From Lachnospiraceae bacterium (GTDB lineage: Bacteria; Bacillota; Clostridia; Lachnospirales; Lachnospiraceae), in NCBI GenBank assembly GCA_910574285.1, contig CAJTAL010000010.1, positions 1 to 64,000 of the forward strand: a stretch of DNA of 64,000 bases, in the 5' to 3' direction. The translations under genes were made by a program, and so were the position numbers. Below are positions 7,835-16,718 of the stretch, one piece after another (within the stretch, counting starts at the first letter, position 1; every line of letters begins with the position of its first letter). A model generated the notes under the pieces. That model had not been told where the DNA came from and ran no database searches. It saw nothing but the letters and a program-made list of their open reading frames with translations.

Positions 7835-9754
7835 TTAGTATAGCATATCCCTTGTTTTTCGGCAAACATAAATATGTATTGTTTCGTATTCCATTCCTCT
7901 TACAGAAGCATCATTATAATCTGTGATTCCTTTTCCTTCATTTGGATGTACGGCAGAATAGGCACTGTCCGCAGCATACAGGCATAACAACGCAAGACAG
8001 CTCCATATCAATATCTGCTTTTTCATCTCTCTGATCCGGTTATCCAGAAGCGGGGCCGCGATATAGACGATCGCCATCCCGCCGATTCCGAACATCAGCA
8101 GGCCTTCGGCGCAGATACGGCCGTTCAGGTTCAGGAAATATCCGCTGTAATCCCACCATTTCTTTCCGTTGTAGACTGTCTCCAGATAATAAGACGTCCA
8201 GTATTCCACCATTCCGCATACGAAGATGATACAGAAAAATTCTTTGACCGGGTGATTCCGAATCCGGTTGAGCAGCGTAAGAAGCAGGATTCCGCCTGCG
8301 CCGTAGATAGGGAGCCAGGGACCGTGGAGAGCGCCCCGGTTCACAAATACTCCGTCCAGTATCAGGTGCAGGCTCACCTCCCAGCACCATCCGATAAAGG
8401 AAAATATAAAGAATAACAGCATCAGGGACCAGATCGAATAGTGCCGCATATAATGGAATGATTCCACTTTTTTCTGCTTTGCCGTCTCCGGGAACGGAGA
8501 AAGTCTTCTGGGATACACTCTTCCCTCTGCCGCATCCTTAAGCATATCGATCCGGATCTGCTGCTCCCGTTTATCTTCATAAGCCCGTTCTTTTTCTGAG
8601 TTTGTAAGTAATATACCGAACCAATCCGCAAGAATACCGCGTAACCCTTCCGGCCGGTTCCTGCTAAGCTCCGTATCTTCCGTCCACTCCATCACATCCA
8701 GGTATGTCTCTAAGAGCACATCCCCCGGCGCTCTTTCATACAGATATCTGTCGTCAAGAAGCTCTGCTCCTGGAATCCCGGTTTCTTTCGCCTGTCTGCG
8801 CAGTTTTGCATAATATTCACAGAAAGCGGCCGACCGGTAGGGAAGCGAGTAGAGTATCTCGGAAAGTCCAAAGGTAAATGCGCCCAGAATGCTCCATCCG
8901 ATAAACGAACAATCCAGTAAAAAGCACTCCCATTTGTGTCCTTTCATCATTTTCCTGGAAAGGGTTATGGCTTCCCTGCCGGTAAGATCAGGATTCTCTG
9001 CCAGAATGTAAGGAACCTGTGCATAAGAATAGTACTTGATCACACCGCCTGCGATTGTAAGTATCCACAGTGATTGATAGATGCTGTACCGAAGCATCGC
9101 CATCGAAACCTTAAGCCATCTCTTTACACGCAGTAAAAATACGAAACGCTGTATCGGAAGTTTCTCATAGCATCTCCCTTCAAGGAACATCCGGGCTGAT
9201 ATCACCGTATAGGTATTGACGATCAGGAGATAGAAACCTGTCACACCTGCGCATGCCAGCGCGACCAGGATCAGGCTGCCCAGTTTTTCTGAACCGAACA
9301 GGGAATTGATGCCTGATACGAATATAACGAATAAAGAGCCGGACGTTATCCCGTTGACTATCTTAGATAACGCGCCCCGGCTTCCTCCCAATATTCTGTT
9401 GCCATCCTTAGCGTTTTCGATTTTCTTCTTCTTCAGCGCTTCCGAAAGTTCTCTTCCCTTCTCAGTATTTCCGGACATGGTATGCCGCAGCACATCCATA
9501 AGCCCTGTACTTCCCATGGTCACCCTCGTGTCTGCTTTCATCTCCGTTTCCTGCGGCGTTCCTGTCTCCGTCTCCGCCGCTGTTCCCGGAACCGTCTCCT
9601 TCTCAGCCTCCGCCGGGGAATACATCCTCACAAAATTGTCAAAGTTTGAACTTTGCAGCCCCAAAAATACTGCAATCAAGCTCACCATCACCAGCATCAT
9701 GTAATGCTTCTTCAGCGCCTGTCTTGCTCTTGTTTTGATCTCTCTTCTGGTCAT
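7835..9754 (-). CDS. DUF975 membrane protein fused to CmpB-like domain
   Basis: A 639-residue integral membrane protein. The first about 330 residues match DUF975 (start TRREIKTRARQALKKH, later AENPDLTGREAITLSRKMMKGHKW). A low-complexity Thr/Glu stretch follows the first membrane segment. After a charged linker (about 340-430), the C-terminal about 190 residues match the putative ABC transporter permease CmpB family: FFIFSFIGWCWEV, VNRGALHGPWLPIYG and EYWTSYYLE. These two families usually occur as separate proteins, so the fusion suggests linked roles at the membrane. Neither has a settled function. The gene stands alone and is divergent from glycerate kinase. Confidence 0.8.
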   Translation of the reverse strand: MTRREIKTRARQALKKHYMMLVMVSLIAVFLGLQSSNFDNFVRMYSPAEAEKETVPGTAAETETGTPQETEMKADTRVTMGSTGLMDVLRHTMSGNTEKGRELSEALKKKKIENAKDGNRILGGSRGALSKIVNGITSGSLFVIFVSGINSLFGSEKLGSLILVALACAGVTGFYLLIVNTYTVISARMFLEGRCYEKLPIQRFVFLLRVKRWLKVSMAMLRYSIYQSLWILTIAGGVIKYYSYAQVPYILAENPDLTGREAITLSRKMMKGHKWECFLLDCSFIGWSILGAFTFGLSEILYSLPYRSAAFCEYYAKLRRQAKETGIPGAELLDDRYLYERAPGDVLLETYLDVMEWTEDTELSRNRPEGLRGILADWFGILLTNSEKERAYEDKREQQIRIDMLKDAAEGRVYPRRLSPFPETAKQKKVESFHYMRHYSIWSLMLLFFIFSFIGWCWEVSLHLILDGVFVNRGALHGPWLPIYGAGGILLLTLLNRIRNHPVKEFFCIIFVCGMVEYWTSYYLETVYNGKKWWDYSGYFLNLNGRICAEGLLMFGIGGMAIVYIAAPLLDNRIREMKKQILIWSCLALLCLYAADSAYSAVHPNEGKGITDYNDASVRGMEYETIHIYVCRKTRDMLY

Positions 9755-9881
9755 AGCGTTCCTCTTTCGTTTTAATCAGCATATCTCTTATCTTACATGA
9801 TTTTGGGATAAGATAAAATATATTTTGGATAATTTGAAAAAAATTAAGAAATTTTGTGTTGGCATTAGTTTGCAAATAAAA

Positions 9882-9910
9882 TTGCGAAGATAAATTAAAT
9901 ATTGTATGAT
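9882..9910 (+). promoter_or_regulatory. Candidate promoter of glycerate kinase gene
   Basis: TTGCGA, a 17-base spacer and TATGAT, ending 51 bases before ATG 9962. Judged by eye. Confidence 0.5.
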
Positions 9911-9961
9911 GGATGCAGATCCTTAGGAATGGAAGAAAAGGGATATGGGGGCGTGAGCAGT

Positions 9962-11095
9962 ATGAAGGTTGTGATTGCAATTGATTCGTTTAAGGGAAGC
10001 ATGAGTTCGATGGAAGCCGGATATGCGGCGAAGAGAGGCATTCTTAGAGCATGTGACGCGCAGATTACCGTGAAGCCTTTGGCAGACGGTGGCGAAGGGA
10101 CTACGGAGGCCCTGGTAGAAGGATTGGGCGGCGAATATGTTACTGTCTGGGTGGCCGGGCCTTTGGGAGAGAAGACGAATGCGAGGTACGGGATTCTGGG
10201 AGACGGCAGGACGGCAGTCATGGAGATGGCAGAAGCCTCCGGAATCATTCTGGTAAAGCGGGAAGAATTAGATCCCTTAAGAGCGACAACTTATGGCGTC
10301 GGCGAGATGATCTTAGACGCTGTGGGAAGAGGCTGCCGTGAATTCATCATCGGTATAGGCGGAAGCGCCACCAGCGAAGGCGGCGCAGGTATGCTACAGG
10401 CTTTAGGATATGATATACGGGATAAAGGCGGCAATCCGGTTAAGCAGGGTATTCAGGGACTTGACAGCATTGATTCCATCTGCGGCGAGAATGTTCCGGA
10501 AGTATTAAAGGAATGTCATTTCAGCATTGCCTGCGATGTGAAGAATCCACTCTGCGGTGAGAACGGAGCGGTCTATGTATATGGTCCGCAGAAAGGCGTC
10601 AAAGAAGAAGAAAAGCAGATCTTTGATGAAAAGATGAAGCATTTTGCAGATAAGACACAAGAGTACACTGGAACAGACTTCCGTATGACAGAAGGAGCAG
10701 GCGCCGCGGGAGGGCTTGGATTTGCATTCTTAAGCTATCTGCCGAATGTGGAGTTAAAATCAGGAATCGACATCGTTCTGAAAGCAATCGGGCTTGAGAA
10801 TGAAGTTCAGGATGCCGATATCGTCATTACCGGAGAAGGACGGCTGGATTTCCAGACAGCCATGGGTAAAGTTCCGGTGGGTGTCGCCCGCCTTGCGAAA
10901 CAGTACGGCGCAAAGGTGCTTGCATTTGCCGGAGGCGTCACAAAAGATGCGGGAGAGTGTAATGCGGCAGGGATTGATGCGTTTTTTCCTATCGTAAGAG
11001 GCGTGACTACGTTGGATGAAGCTATGAATCCGGAGAATGCGAAGGAGAATATGGCGCTGTCCGTGGAGCAGGTATTTAGGGTGATTTGTAGTTGA
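9962..11095 (+). CDS. Glycerate kinase (GarK/GlxK type)
   Basis: A 377-residue kinase that phosphorylates D-glycerate, feeding it into glycolysis. The start MKVVIAIDSFKGSMSS is typical of the family, as are KPLADGGEGT, GIGGSATSEGGAGMLQALG, EGAGAAGGLGFAF, VITGEGRLDFQT and GKVPVGVARLAK. Length is full. ATG 9962 is chosen over the upstream in-frame start at 9902 because it fits the family's N-terminus, although the ribosome site (GGGGGCG) is poor. In this family the phosphate usually goes to the 2-hydroxyl. No garD or glyoxylate genes are adjacent, so the source of glycerate is unknown. Confidence 0.95.
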   Translation: MKVVIAIDSFKGSMSSMEAGYAAKRGILRACDAQITVKPLADGGEGTTEALVEGLGGEYVTVWVAGPLGEKTNARYGILGDGRTAVMEMAEASGIILVKREELDPLRATTYGVGEMILDAVGRGCREFIIGIGGSATSEGGAGMLQALGYDIRDKGGNPVKQGIQGLDSIDSICGENVPEVLKECHFSIACDVKNPLCGENGAVYVYGPQKGVKEEEKQIFDEKMKHFADKTQEYTGTDFRMTEGAGAAGGLGFAFLSYLPNVELKSGIDIVLKAIGLENEVQDADIVITGEGRLDFQTAMGKVPVGVARLAKQYGAKVLAFAGGVTKDAGECNAAGIDAFFPIVRGVTTLDEAMNPENAKENMALSVEQVFRVICS

Positions 11096-11172
11096 GAAGG
11101 ATATTGTTTTACAGGAAAGAGACTGTTGAAAATAGCAGATTTGCTTTTGCGGTAGTCTTTTATTTTATTAAA

Positions 11173-11216
11173 TCATGATTTGTGTTATAATATTTCATGA
11201 TCGCTGTTCTCATGAT
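11173..11216 (+). promoter_or_regulatory. Promoter with three TCATGAT repeats
   Basis: TATAAT lies at about 11186-11191, with only a weak -35 (TTTTAT) 17 bases before it. TCATGAT occurs at 11173, 11195 and 11210, flanking the -10 and the likely start of transcription. This could be an operator for the redox operon that follows. Confidence 0.4.
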
Positions 11217-11258
11217 TGTGACAGAACAGGAAAAAATCAGGAAAGGAGTTATTGCTAT

Positions 11259-11921
11259 ATGAGGGTTAGAAAGTTTGGATTCAAGAAAAACATAGTATGC
11301 GGACTTGTTATATTTACTTTATGTGTCCTGCCTGTCTTAAGCGGCTGTACTTCAAAGGAGAAGACGTCTGACGTCCAGGAGGAGACCGGGGCGAAGAATG
11401 GGCAGGAAAGCCCGGGAGATGAGTCTTCAAACTCTGGCGGACAGGAGGCCGGGACGGAGAATGAAAGTCTTGGGGATTTCACTATGCAGGATATCAACGG
11501 AGAGATTTACACGCAGGAAATGTTTGTGGATCATGAACTGACGATGGTTAATGTATTTACTACATGGTGTACGCCGTGTATCAGAGAGATTCCGGATCTT
11601 ATGGAGCTTCAAAAGGAAATGGCGGACCAGGGAGTACAGATTGTCGGTATCGTTCTGGACGCGGCGGGCCGGCAGGGCAAGACGGATCAAGAGGCAGTAG
11701 AGAAAGCGAAGCTTCTGGCAGAGGAGACGGAAGCGGTATATCCCTTCCTGATTCCGGATGAAAGTCTTCTGAACGGCAGGCTTGCAGGAATCAGCGCTGT
11801 TCCGGAGACTTTCTTCGTGGATAAGGAGGGGAATATCACCGGAGAGACTTATTCCGGCAGCCGTTCCTTTGAGGACTGGAAGAGTATCGTAGAAAAAGAA
11901 CTGGAAGGAGCGGTACAATGA
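11259..11921 (+). CDS. TlpA-like thioredoxin-fold lipoprotein
   Basis: A 220-residue exported lipoprotein. The signal peptide ends in a lipobox with Cys30 (VLSGC), followed by a Glu/Gly/Ser-rich linker (about 31-70). The thioredoxin fold follows with the redox pair WCTPC near residues 103-107, then VQIVGIVLDAAG and the cis-proline loop GISAVPETFFVDKEG. It probably reduces or exchanges disulfides, or receives electrons, outside the membrane. GAAAGGAG precedes ATG 11259 by about 10 bases. Its stop overlaps the start of the next gene (ATGA), so it is translationally coupled to the CD1871A-like protein and the polyferredoxin. Confidence 0.92.
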   Translation: MRVRKFGFKKNIVCGLVIFTLCVLPVLSGCTSKEKTSDVQEETGAKNGQESPGDESSNSGGQEAGTENESLGDFTMQDINGEIYTQEMFVDHELTMVNVFTTWCTPCIREIPDLMELQKEMADQGVQIVGIVLDAAGRQGKTDQEAVEKAKLLAEETEAVYPFLIPDESLLNGRLAGISAVPETFFVDKEGNITGETYSGSRSFEDWKSIVEKELEGAVQ

Positions 11922-12076
11922 GCCGGTGTATGGGAACTCGTTTTCGCAGGCTGCCGGGTCTCATCCTGGCAGTTTTGGGGCTTGTGATCATGGGATTTGG
12001 CATATACCGCGGTGAGATGGCGGTGGTTCTGGAAAAAGCAGTGAATATATGTATGGAGTGTGTGGGAATTGGATAA
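11918..12076 (+). CDS. CD1871A-family CXXC small membrane protein
   Basis: A 52-residue protein. One hydrophobic segment (LPGLILAVLGLVIMGFGIYRG minus ends, about 12-32) is followed by VLEKAVNICMECVGIG, which carries a CxxC pair near the C-terminus. This matches the clostridial small family annotated as CD1871A CXXC motif-containing. The start overlaps the lipoprotein stop (ATGA) and its end overlaps the next gene by 17 bases, so all three are one coupled operon. A link between the extracytoplasmic thioredoxin and the membrane iron-sulfur protein is inferred, not shown. Confidence 0.85.
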   Translation: MSRCMGTRFRRLPGLILAVLGLVIMGFGIYRGEMAVVLEKAVNICMECVGIG

Positions 12077-12902
12077 AGAGAAGAAGGGATGGAAACGTCA
12101 CGGAGTTCAGGCGTTATGGGCGCTTCTTACGAACAGTTACCTGGCGGGATTCGCCCGGGGGAAGATATATCAGGGAAAGCTTAAGAATCTGTGCGTGCCC
12201 GGCCTGAACTGCTATTCCTGTCCGGGGGCGCTCGGCGCCTGTCCCATCGGCGCGGTGCAGGCAGTCATCGGGAGCTGGAATTTCAAGCTCGCGTTCTATG
12301 CGGCGGGTTTCCTGATGTTCGTCGGAGCATTGGCAGGGAGGTTTGTCTGCGGATGGCTGTGTCCGTTCGGACTGATTCAGGATCTGCTGCACAAGATTCC
12401 CTTTCCTGAGAAGATCGGGACATTTCGGGGAGATCGGCTTCTGCGGAAACTGAAATATGTGATTCTGATAGTATTTGTGATCCTCCTGCCGATGTTTCTG
12501 GTGGATGTCCTGGGCCAGGGGGCGCCATATTTCTGTAAGCTGATCTGTCCGGCAGGCACGCTGGAGGGAGGGATTCCCTTGGTATTGCTGAATGAATCCA
12601 TGCGAAGCGCGCTGGGATGGCTGTACGCCTGGAAGAATGTCCTTCTGTTGATTACCATAGTATTGTCTGTTATGATCTACAGACCTTTCTGCAAATACAT
12701 ATGCCCTCTGGGAGCGGTCTATTCCGTCTTCAATCCGATCTCGGTGTTCCGTTACCGGGTGGATGAGAAGAAGTGTACCGGCTGCGGCATATGTGCGAAG
12801 GTCTGCGGGATGCAGGTGGACCCGGCAGAGAATGCGAATCATCCGGAGTGTATCCGGTGCGGAGCGTGCAAGAAATCATGTCCTGTGAAAGCGATACATT
12901 GA
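12060..12902 (+). CDS. NapH/YccM-like membrane polyferredoxin
   Basis: A 280-residue membrane iron-sulfur protein. About five hydrophobic segments alternate with cysteine motifs: NCYSCPGALGACP near 45-60, then CGWLCPFG, CKLICPAG and CKYICPLG at membrane edges. Two ferredoxin-type 4Fe-4S motifs close the protein (CTGCGICAKVC and CIRCGACKKSCP). Such proteins carry electrons across or along the membrane. GTG 12060 is taken as start and overlaps the small CxxC gene; a TTG lies nine bases further in. Gene order suggests electrons pass from here to the TlpA-like lipoprotein, possibly through the small protein, but direction and donor are unknown. Confidence 0.88.
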   Translation: MWELDKEKKGWKRHGVQALWALLTNSYLAGFARGKIYQGKLKNLCVPGLNCYSCPGALGACPIGAVQAVIGSWNFKLAFYAAGFLMFVGALAGRFVCGWLCPFGLIQDLLHKIPFPEKIGTFRGDRLLRKLKYVILIVFVILLPMFLVDVLGQGAPYFCKLICPAGTLEGGIPLVLLNESMRSALGWLYAWKNVLLLITIVLSVMIYRPFCKYICPLGAVYSVFNPISVFRYRVDEKKCTGCGICAKVCGMQVDPAENANHPECIRCGACKKSCPVKAIH

Positions 12903-12917
12903 ATTGAAAGGAAAAGT

Positions 12918-12946
12918 TTGCCAATTTTCATTTCAGATGTTAGTAT
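12918..12946 (+). promoter_or_regulatory. Candidate promoter of the YitT gene
   Basis: TTGCCA, 17-base spacer, TAGTAT. A small perfect hairpin (GAGTG-AAAA-CACTC) follows in the leader at about 12961-12974. Confidence 0.5.
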
Positions 12947-13015
12947 TAGATATATTAGGTGAGTGAAAACACTCGTGAAGAAATTGCAGTATAAGAACAG
13001 GAGACTTTATAAGAG

Positions 13016-13864
13016 ATGAAGAGAACGATCCGAGAATTATTTGTGATGACAGTAGCTACCCTGATTATTGCGGCGGCGGTATTTTTCTTCTTGATACCAA
13101 GCCATGCGGCGGTCAGTTCTGTGTCGGGTCTGGCGATCGTATTATCGAATTTTATACCGCTGACCGTGTCGGCGATCACTATGATTCTGAATATTATCCT
13201 GCTGATAGTCGGTTTTTTGCTCTGCGGACATGAATTCGGGTTTAAAACAGTGTATACGTCTGTTCTTTTACCTGTATTTATCGGGATTTTCGAGGTGTTG
13301 CTGCCGAATAACGGATCGATTTCCGGGGACGCCATGCTTGATGTCGCATGTTACATTTTTACGGTAAGCATCGGGCTTAGTATTCTGTTTAACATGAATG
13401 CTTCGTCGGGAGGACTGGATATCGTGGCAAAGATAATGAACAGGTATCTGCACATGGATCTGGGCAAGGCTATGAGCATAAGCGGTATGCTGGTAGCGCT
13501 TAGTTCTGCGTTTGTGTATGATAAAAAGACGGTGGTGCTGAGTGTTCTCGGAACTTATCTGAATGGTATGGTGCTGGATCATTTTATTTTTGGACAGAAT
13601 ATCAAAAGAAGGGTCTGCATTATTTCCAGAGATAAAGAAAAGCAGATCCGTGACTGGATATTGCATACGCTGAAGAGCGGAGCGACGATCTACCAGGCAG
13701 AGGGGGCGTATGGGGGTACGTTTCAGAATGAGATCATTACGATCGTCGATAAGAATGAATATCAGAAATTAATGCAGTATGTGATCAAGGAAGATCCGGC
13801 GGCTTTTATTACTGTTTATAATGTGAGTGATATGCGTTATATTCCCAAAAGCAAGAACCACTGA
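13016..13864 (+). CDS. YitT family membrane protein
   Basis: A 282-residue protein of the YitT/DUF2179 family. The N-terminal two thirds form about five or six membrane segments, with typical glycine/serine-rich NMNASSGGLDIVAKIMNRY and SISGMLVAL. The C-terminal cytoplasmic DUF2179 domain (about 195-282) includes SGATIYQAEGAYGG and IVDKNEYQKLMQYV. Members are common and often multiple in Bacillota; their function is not settled. It has its own promoter and appears monocistronic. Confidence 0.92.
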   Translation: MKRTIRELFVMTVATLIIAAAVFFFLIPSHAAVSSVSGLAIVLSNFIPLTVSAITMILNIILLIVGFLLCGHEFGFKTVYTSVLLPVFIGIFEVLLPNNGSISGDAMLDVACYIFTVSIGLSILFNMNASSGGLDIVAKIMNRYLHMDLGKAMSISGMLVALSSAFVYDKKTVVLSVLGTYLNGMVLDHFIFGQNIKRRVCIISRDKEKQIRDWILHTLKSGATIYQAEGAYGGTFQNEIITIVDKNEYQKLMQYVIKEDPAAFITVYNVSDMRYIPKSKNH

Positions 13865-13947
13865 ATTGGGTATCGGCTGTATAATTTTAAAAGAATTGTT
13901 CTATTTGCTTAAGAAAAAGTATGTCAGAGCATGCGGAAGGAGAGCTT

Positions 13948-16533
13948 ATGAGCTATTTTGGGGAACGTTTTAGGAGAAACAGCGAAAGTGCGCCGGATAT
14001 TGGCGGCCGTGAACAGCACAGCGGTATGCAGAATGTGCAGAATCTGGAAACTATCATTAATGAAGGGCTTCGGGTCGCCCTGCTTGAGGAAACTCCGGAC
14101 CAGTCGCTGGAGGTGCTGCTTGAACATCTTGGAAAAGCGCTGAACGGAGAACGTACTTATATATTTGAACGGAATGAGTCCGGCGGTGACGACAATACAT
14201 ATGAATGGGTAGCCTCCGGGATTACGTCGGAGAAGGAGAATCTCCAGAACGTTCCTTCAGAAGTGTGTGCGATCTGGTATCGGAATTTCAGGATCGGCAG
14301 GAATATCGTCATTGAGAACCTGGAAGAGACCCGGGAGGAGGATCCTTTGATGTATGAGACCCTGAAGCCGCAGAATATCCAGTCTCTTGTTGTGGTTCCT
14401 CTGTTTGATTCGGGGACGCCTATCGGTTTTTACGGTGTGGACAATCCACCTGCAAAGATGCTGGAATATGCATCGAATATGCTCCAGACAGCGGCGTATT
14501 TTATCGTCTCCTCCCTGAAACGGCGTAATCTGGTTCGGGAACTTCAGAAGCGGAGTTACAGGGTTCTTCATGCGTTGAGTGTGGACTACTTAGGCATCTA
14601 TCAGGTGAATTTCGATACGGATGAATGCGAGATATACAGGGACAATGAACAGTTGAGAAGAGATTGGGGAGTAGACTTCGAGAACGGATACCAGAACGCT
14701 ATGGAAGGGTACATTTCCCGGTATGTAGTCCAGCGGGATCAGGAAAAGCTTCGTGCCATGACGAGGAAAGAATATGTGCTTGCCGAGCTTAGGGCAAAGA
14801 AGAAGTATTATGTTCGTTATCAGGTGAAAGATAATTTCTACGGGCTGAAACACCTGGAACTGCATTTTTCTGCCGGGGAGAACACGGAGAAAGAAAATTG
14901 CGCGATTTTTGCCCAGCGCGATATCAATGCCGTGGTAGAACAGGAGGAAAAGTACAGGCTGGAGGCAAGGCGGAGCATGGAGGATATCCTGGAAGGAGCC
15001 AGAACCGGCATATGGACGATCGAGCTGGAAGATGGCTGCCGGCCAAGGATGTATGCGGACCGGACTATGCAGATACTCCTTGGGGTATCAGATGGGATCG
15101 GGCCGGAAGAGTGCTACCGGCATTGGTTCGAGAACATTGAACCGAGTTATGTGGAGATGGTGCAGGAGTCAGTGCAGGATATGTTGGAAAACGGACGCTC
15201 TGAAGTGGTTTACCCTTGGAATCATCCGACGCTGGGGAGAATCTACGTTCGCTGCGGAGGCGTACCGGACAAAAAGTTCAAAAAACCGGGCGCCTGCCTG
15301 AACGGATACCATCAAGATATCACGGAGATTATGGTGACCCGGAAGAAGCAGGAACAGGCCATCATGGAGCTGTTGGAGAAGGTCAGGCGGGCCAATACGG
15401 CAAAGAGCGAATTCCTCTCTCATATGTCCCATGATCTGCGGACACCTATCAACGGTATTATGGGAATGCTGGCTATTATGGAGAAATGTCAGGATGACTC
15501 CGATCGTCAAAAAGAGTGCCGGGAGAAAATCCATGTGTCTGCGGAGCATCTGCTGTCCCTGGTTAATGATGTTCTTCAGGTCAGTAAACTGGAGAGCGGG
15601 AGACTGTCGGCAGCAGAAGAACCGTTTGACCTTCACGATACGCTGGAAAGCTGTATTACGATTTTATCTGTTCAGGCGGAAGAGGCGGGGATTCGTCTGG
15701 TGCTGAAAGAAGTTGATATCCGGCATAGCAGGCTGATCGGAAGTCCGCTCTATCTGAAGCAGATCCTGACGAATATTATTGACAATGCGCTCAAATATAA
15801 CCGGCCCAGAGGTTCCGTATTTGTCCAGGTAAAAGAGACTGTCTGCCGGAATGGGACAGCAAATTACCGATTTATAATCGAAGATACCGGAATCGGAATC
15901 GGAAAGGATTTCAAAAAACACATATTTGAGCCTTTTACCCAGGAACATCAAAATGCGAGAACCCACTATAACGGCGTCGGGCTTGGCATGTCCGTCGTGA
16001 AGAAGCTGGTCGACCAGATGAAGGGAACCATTGAGATAGACAGCCAGGTTGGCAAGGGAAGTGTGATTCAAGTCCAGCTTCCTATCCGGGTCGATGGAAC
16101 CCGTAGTACGCAGATTGTGGAAGAGAAACAAGATGTACGGGCTGATGTAGCCGGGATGAGCGTCCTTCTGGTGGAGGATAATGAGATCAATTGTGAGATC
16201 GTGGAATTTATGTTGGAGGATGCAGGTGCGAAGGTTGTGACCGCGAATAACGGAAAAGCCGCCGTGGATGCGTTTGCGTCGTCTGCCGTGGATACTTTTG
16301 ACTGTGTTCTTATGGATCTGATGATGCCGGTTATGAGCGGTTATGAGGCAGTCCGTGTGATTCGCGGCCTTGACCGTCCGGATGCAAAGACGGTGCCTGT
16401 CATAGCGCTGTCGGCGAATGCCTTTGAAGAGGATGTCGCAATGGCCAAGGACGCCGGGATGAATGAACATTTGGCGAAGCCGGTGGATATGGAAAAGATG
16501 TTTGAAACTATGCGGAAGCTGGTGAATAATTGA
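13948..16533 (+). CDS. Hybrid histidine kinase with receiver domain
   Basis: An 861-residue sensor with no membrane segment, so cytoplasmic. A GAF-like domain (about 25-185) is followed by two PAS-like stretches (about 200-470), the dimerisation/phosphoacceptor domain with HMSHDLRTPINGI (His near 495), an ATPase domain (DNALKYN, EDTGIGIG, GVGLGMS) and a C-terminal receiver (LVEDNEINCEI, phosphoacceptor Asp in VLMDLMMPVMSGYEA near 790, ALSANAFEED, LAKPVD). ATG 13948 is preferred because GGAAGGAG lies six bases upstream; ATG 13921 has no good site. No partner HPt or output regulator is adjacent, so its pathway is unknown. Confidence 0.9.
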   Translation: MSYFGERFRRNSESAPDIGGREQHSGMQNVQNLETIINEGLRVALLEETPDQSLEVLLEHLGKALNGERTYIFERNESGGDDNTYEWVASGITSEKENLQNVPSEVCAIWYRNFRIGRNIVIENLEETREEDPLMYETLKPQNIQSLVVVPLFDSGTPIGFYGVDNPPAKMLEYASNMLQTAAYFIVSSLKRRNLVRELQKRSYRVLHALSVDYLGIYQVNFDTDECEIYRDNEQLRRDWGVDFENGYQNAMEGYISRYVVQRDQEKLRAMTRKEYVLAELRAKKKYYVRYQVKDNFYGLKHLELHFSAGENTEKENCAIFAQRDINAVVEQEEKYRLEARRSMEDILEGARTGIWTIELEDGCRPRMYADRTMQILLGVSDGIGPEECYRHWFENIEPSYVEMVQESVQDMLENGRSEVVYPWNHPTLGRIYVRCGGVPDKKFKKPGACLNGYHQDITEIMVTRKKQEQAIMELLEKVRRANTAKSEFLSHMSHDLRTPINGIMGMLAIMEKCQDDSDRQKECREKIHVSAEHLLSLVNDVLQVSKLESGRLSAAEEPFDLHDTLESCITILSVQAEEAGIRLVLKEVDIRHSRLIGSPLYLKQILTNIIDNALKYNRPRGSVFVQVKETVCRNGTANYRFIIEDTGIGIGKDFKKHIFEPFTQEHQNARTHYNGVGLGMSVVKKLVDQMKGTIEIDSQVGKGSVIQVQLPIRVDGTRSTQIVEEKQDVRADVAGMSVLLVEDNEINCEIVEFMLEDAGAKVVTANNGKAAVDAFASSAVDTFDCVLMDLMMPVMSGYEAVRVIRGLDRPDAKTVPVIALSANAFEEDVAMAKDAGMNEHLAKPVDMEKMFETMRKLVNN

Positions 16534-16626
16534 AGAAGGCTGTGATGATTGAAAGTGTGACGGCAAAGAAGGAGGCTGCGGCAATTGGGCGCGGTCTCTT
16601 TCTTTATAATGGGGCGTTAGTTCAAC

Positions 16627-16655
16627 TTGACTATATTACTTTACTTTGATAAAAT
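16627..16655 (+). promoter_or_regulatory. Strong candidate promoter of peptide operon
   Basis: TTGACT, exactly 17 bases, TAAAAT. A second possible -10 (TATAAT) lies about 40 bases further on. It stands 64 bases before ATG 16719. Confidence 0.6.
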
Positions 16656-16718
16656 GATAACATTATTACAAGAATTTAGTTCGGAACATAGTTTATAATT
16701 GGAAACGGAGGGAAGAAA

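Noticed and set aside
15664-16584. 306-codon frame antisense to the hybrid kinase
   Set aside because: It covers the ATPase and receiver domains in antisense and has unnatural composition rich in His, Arg and Ile.
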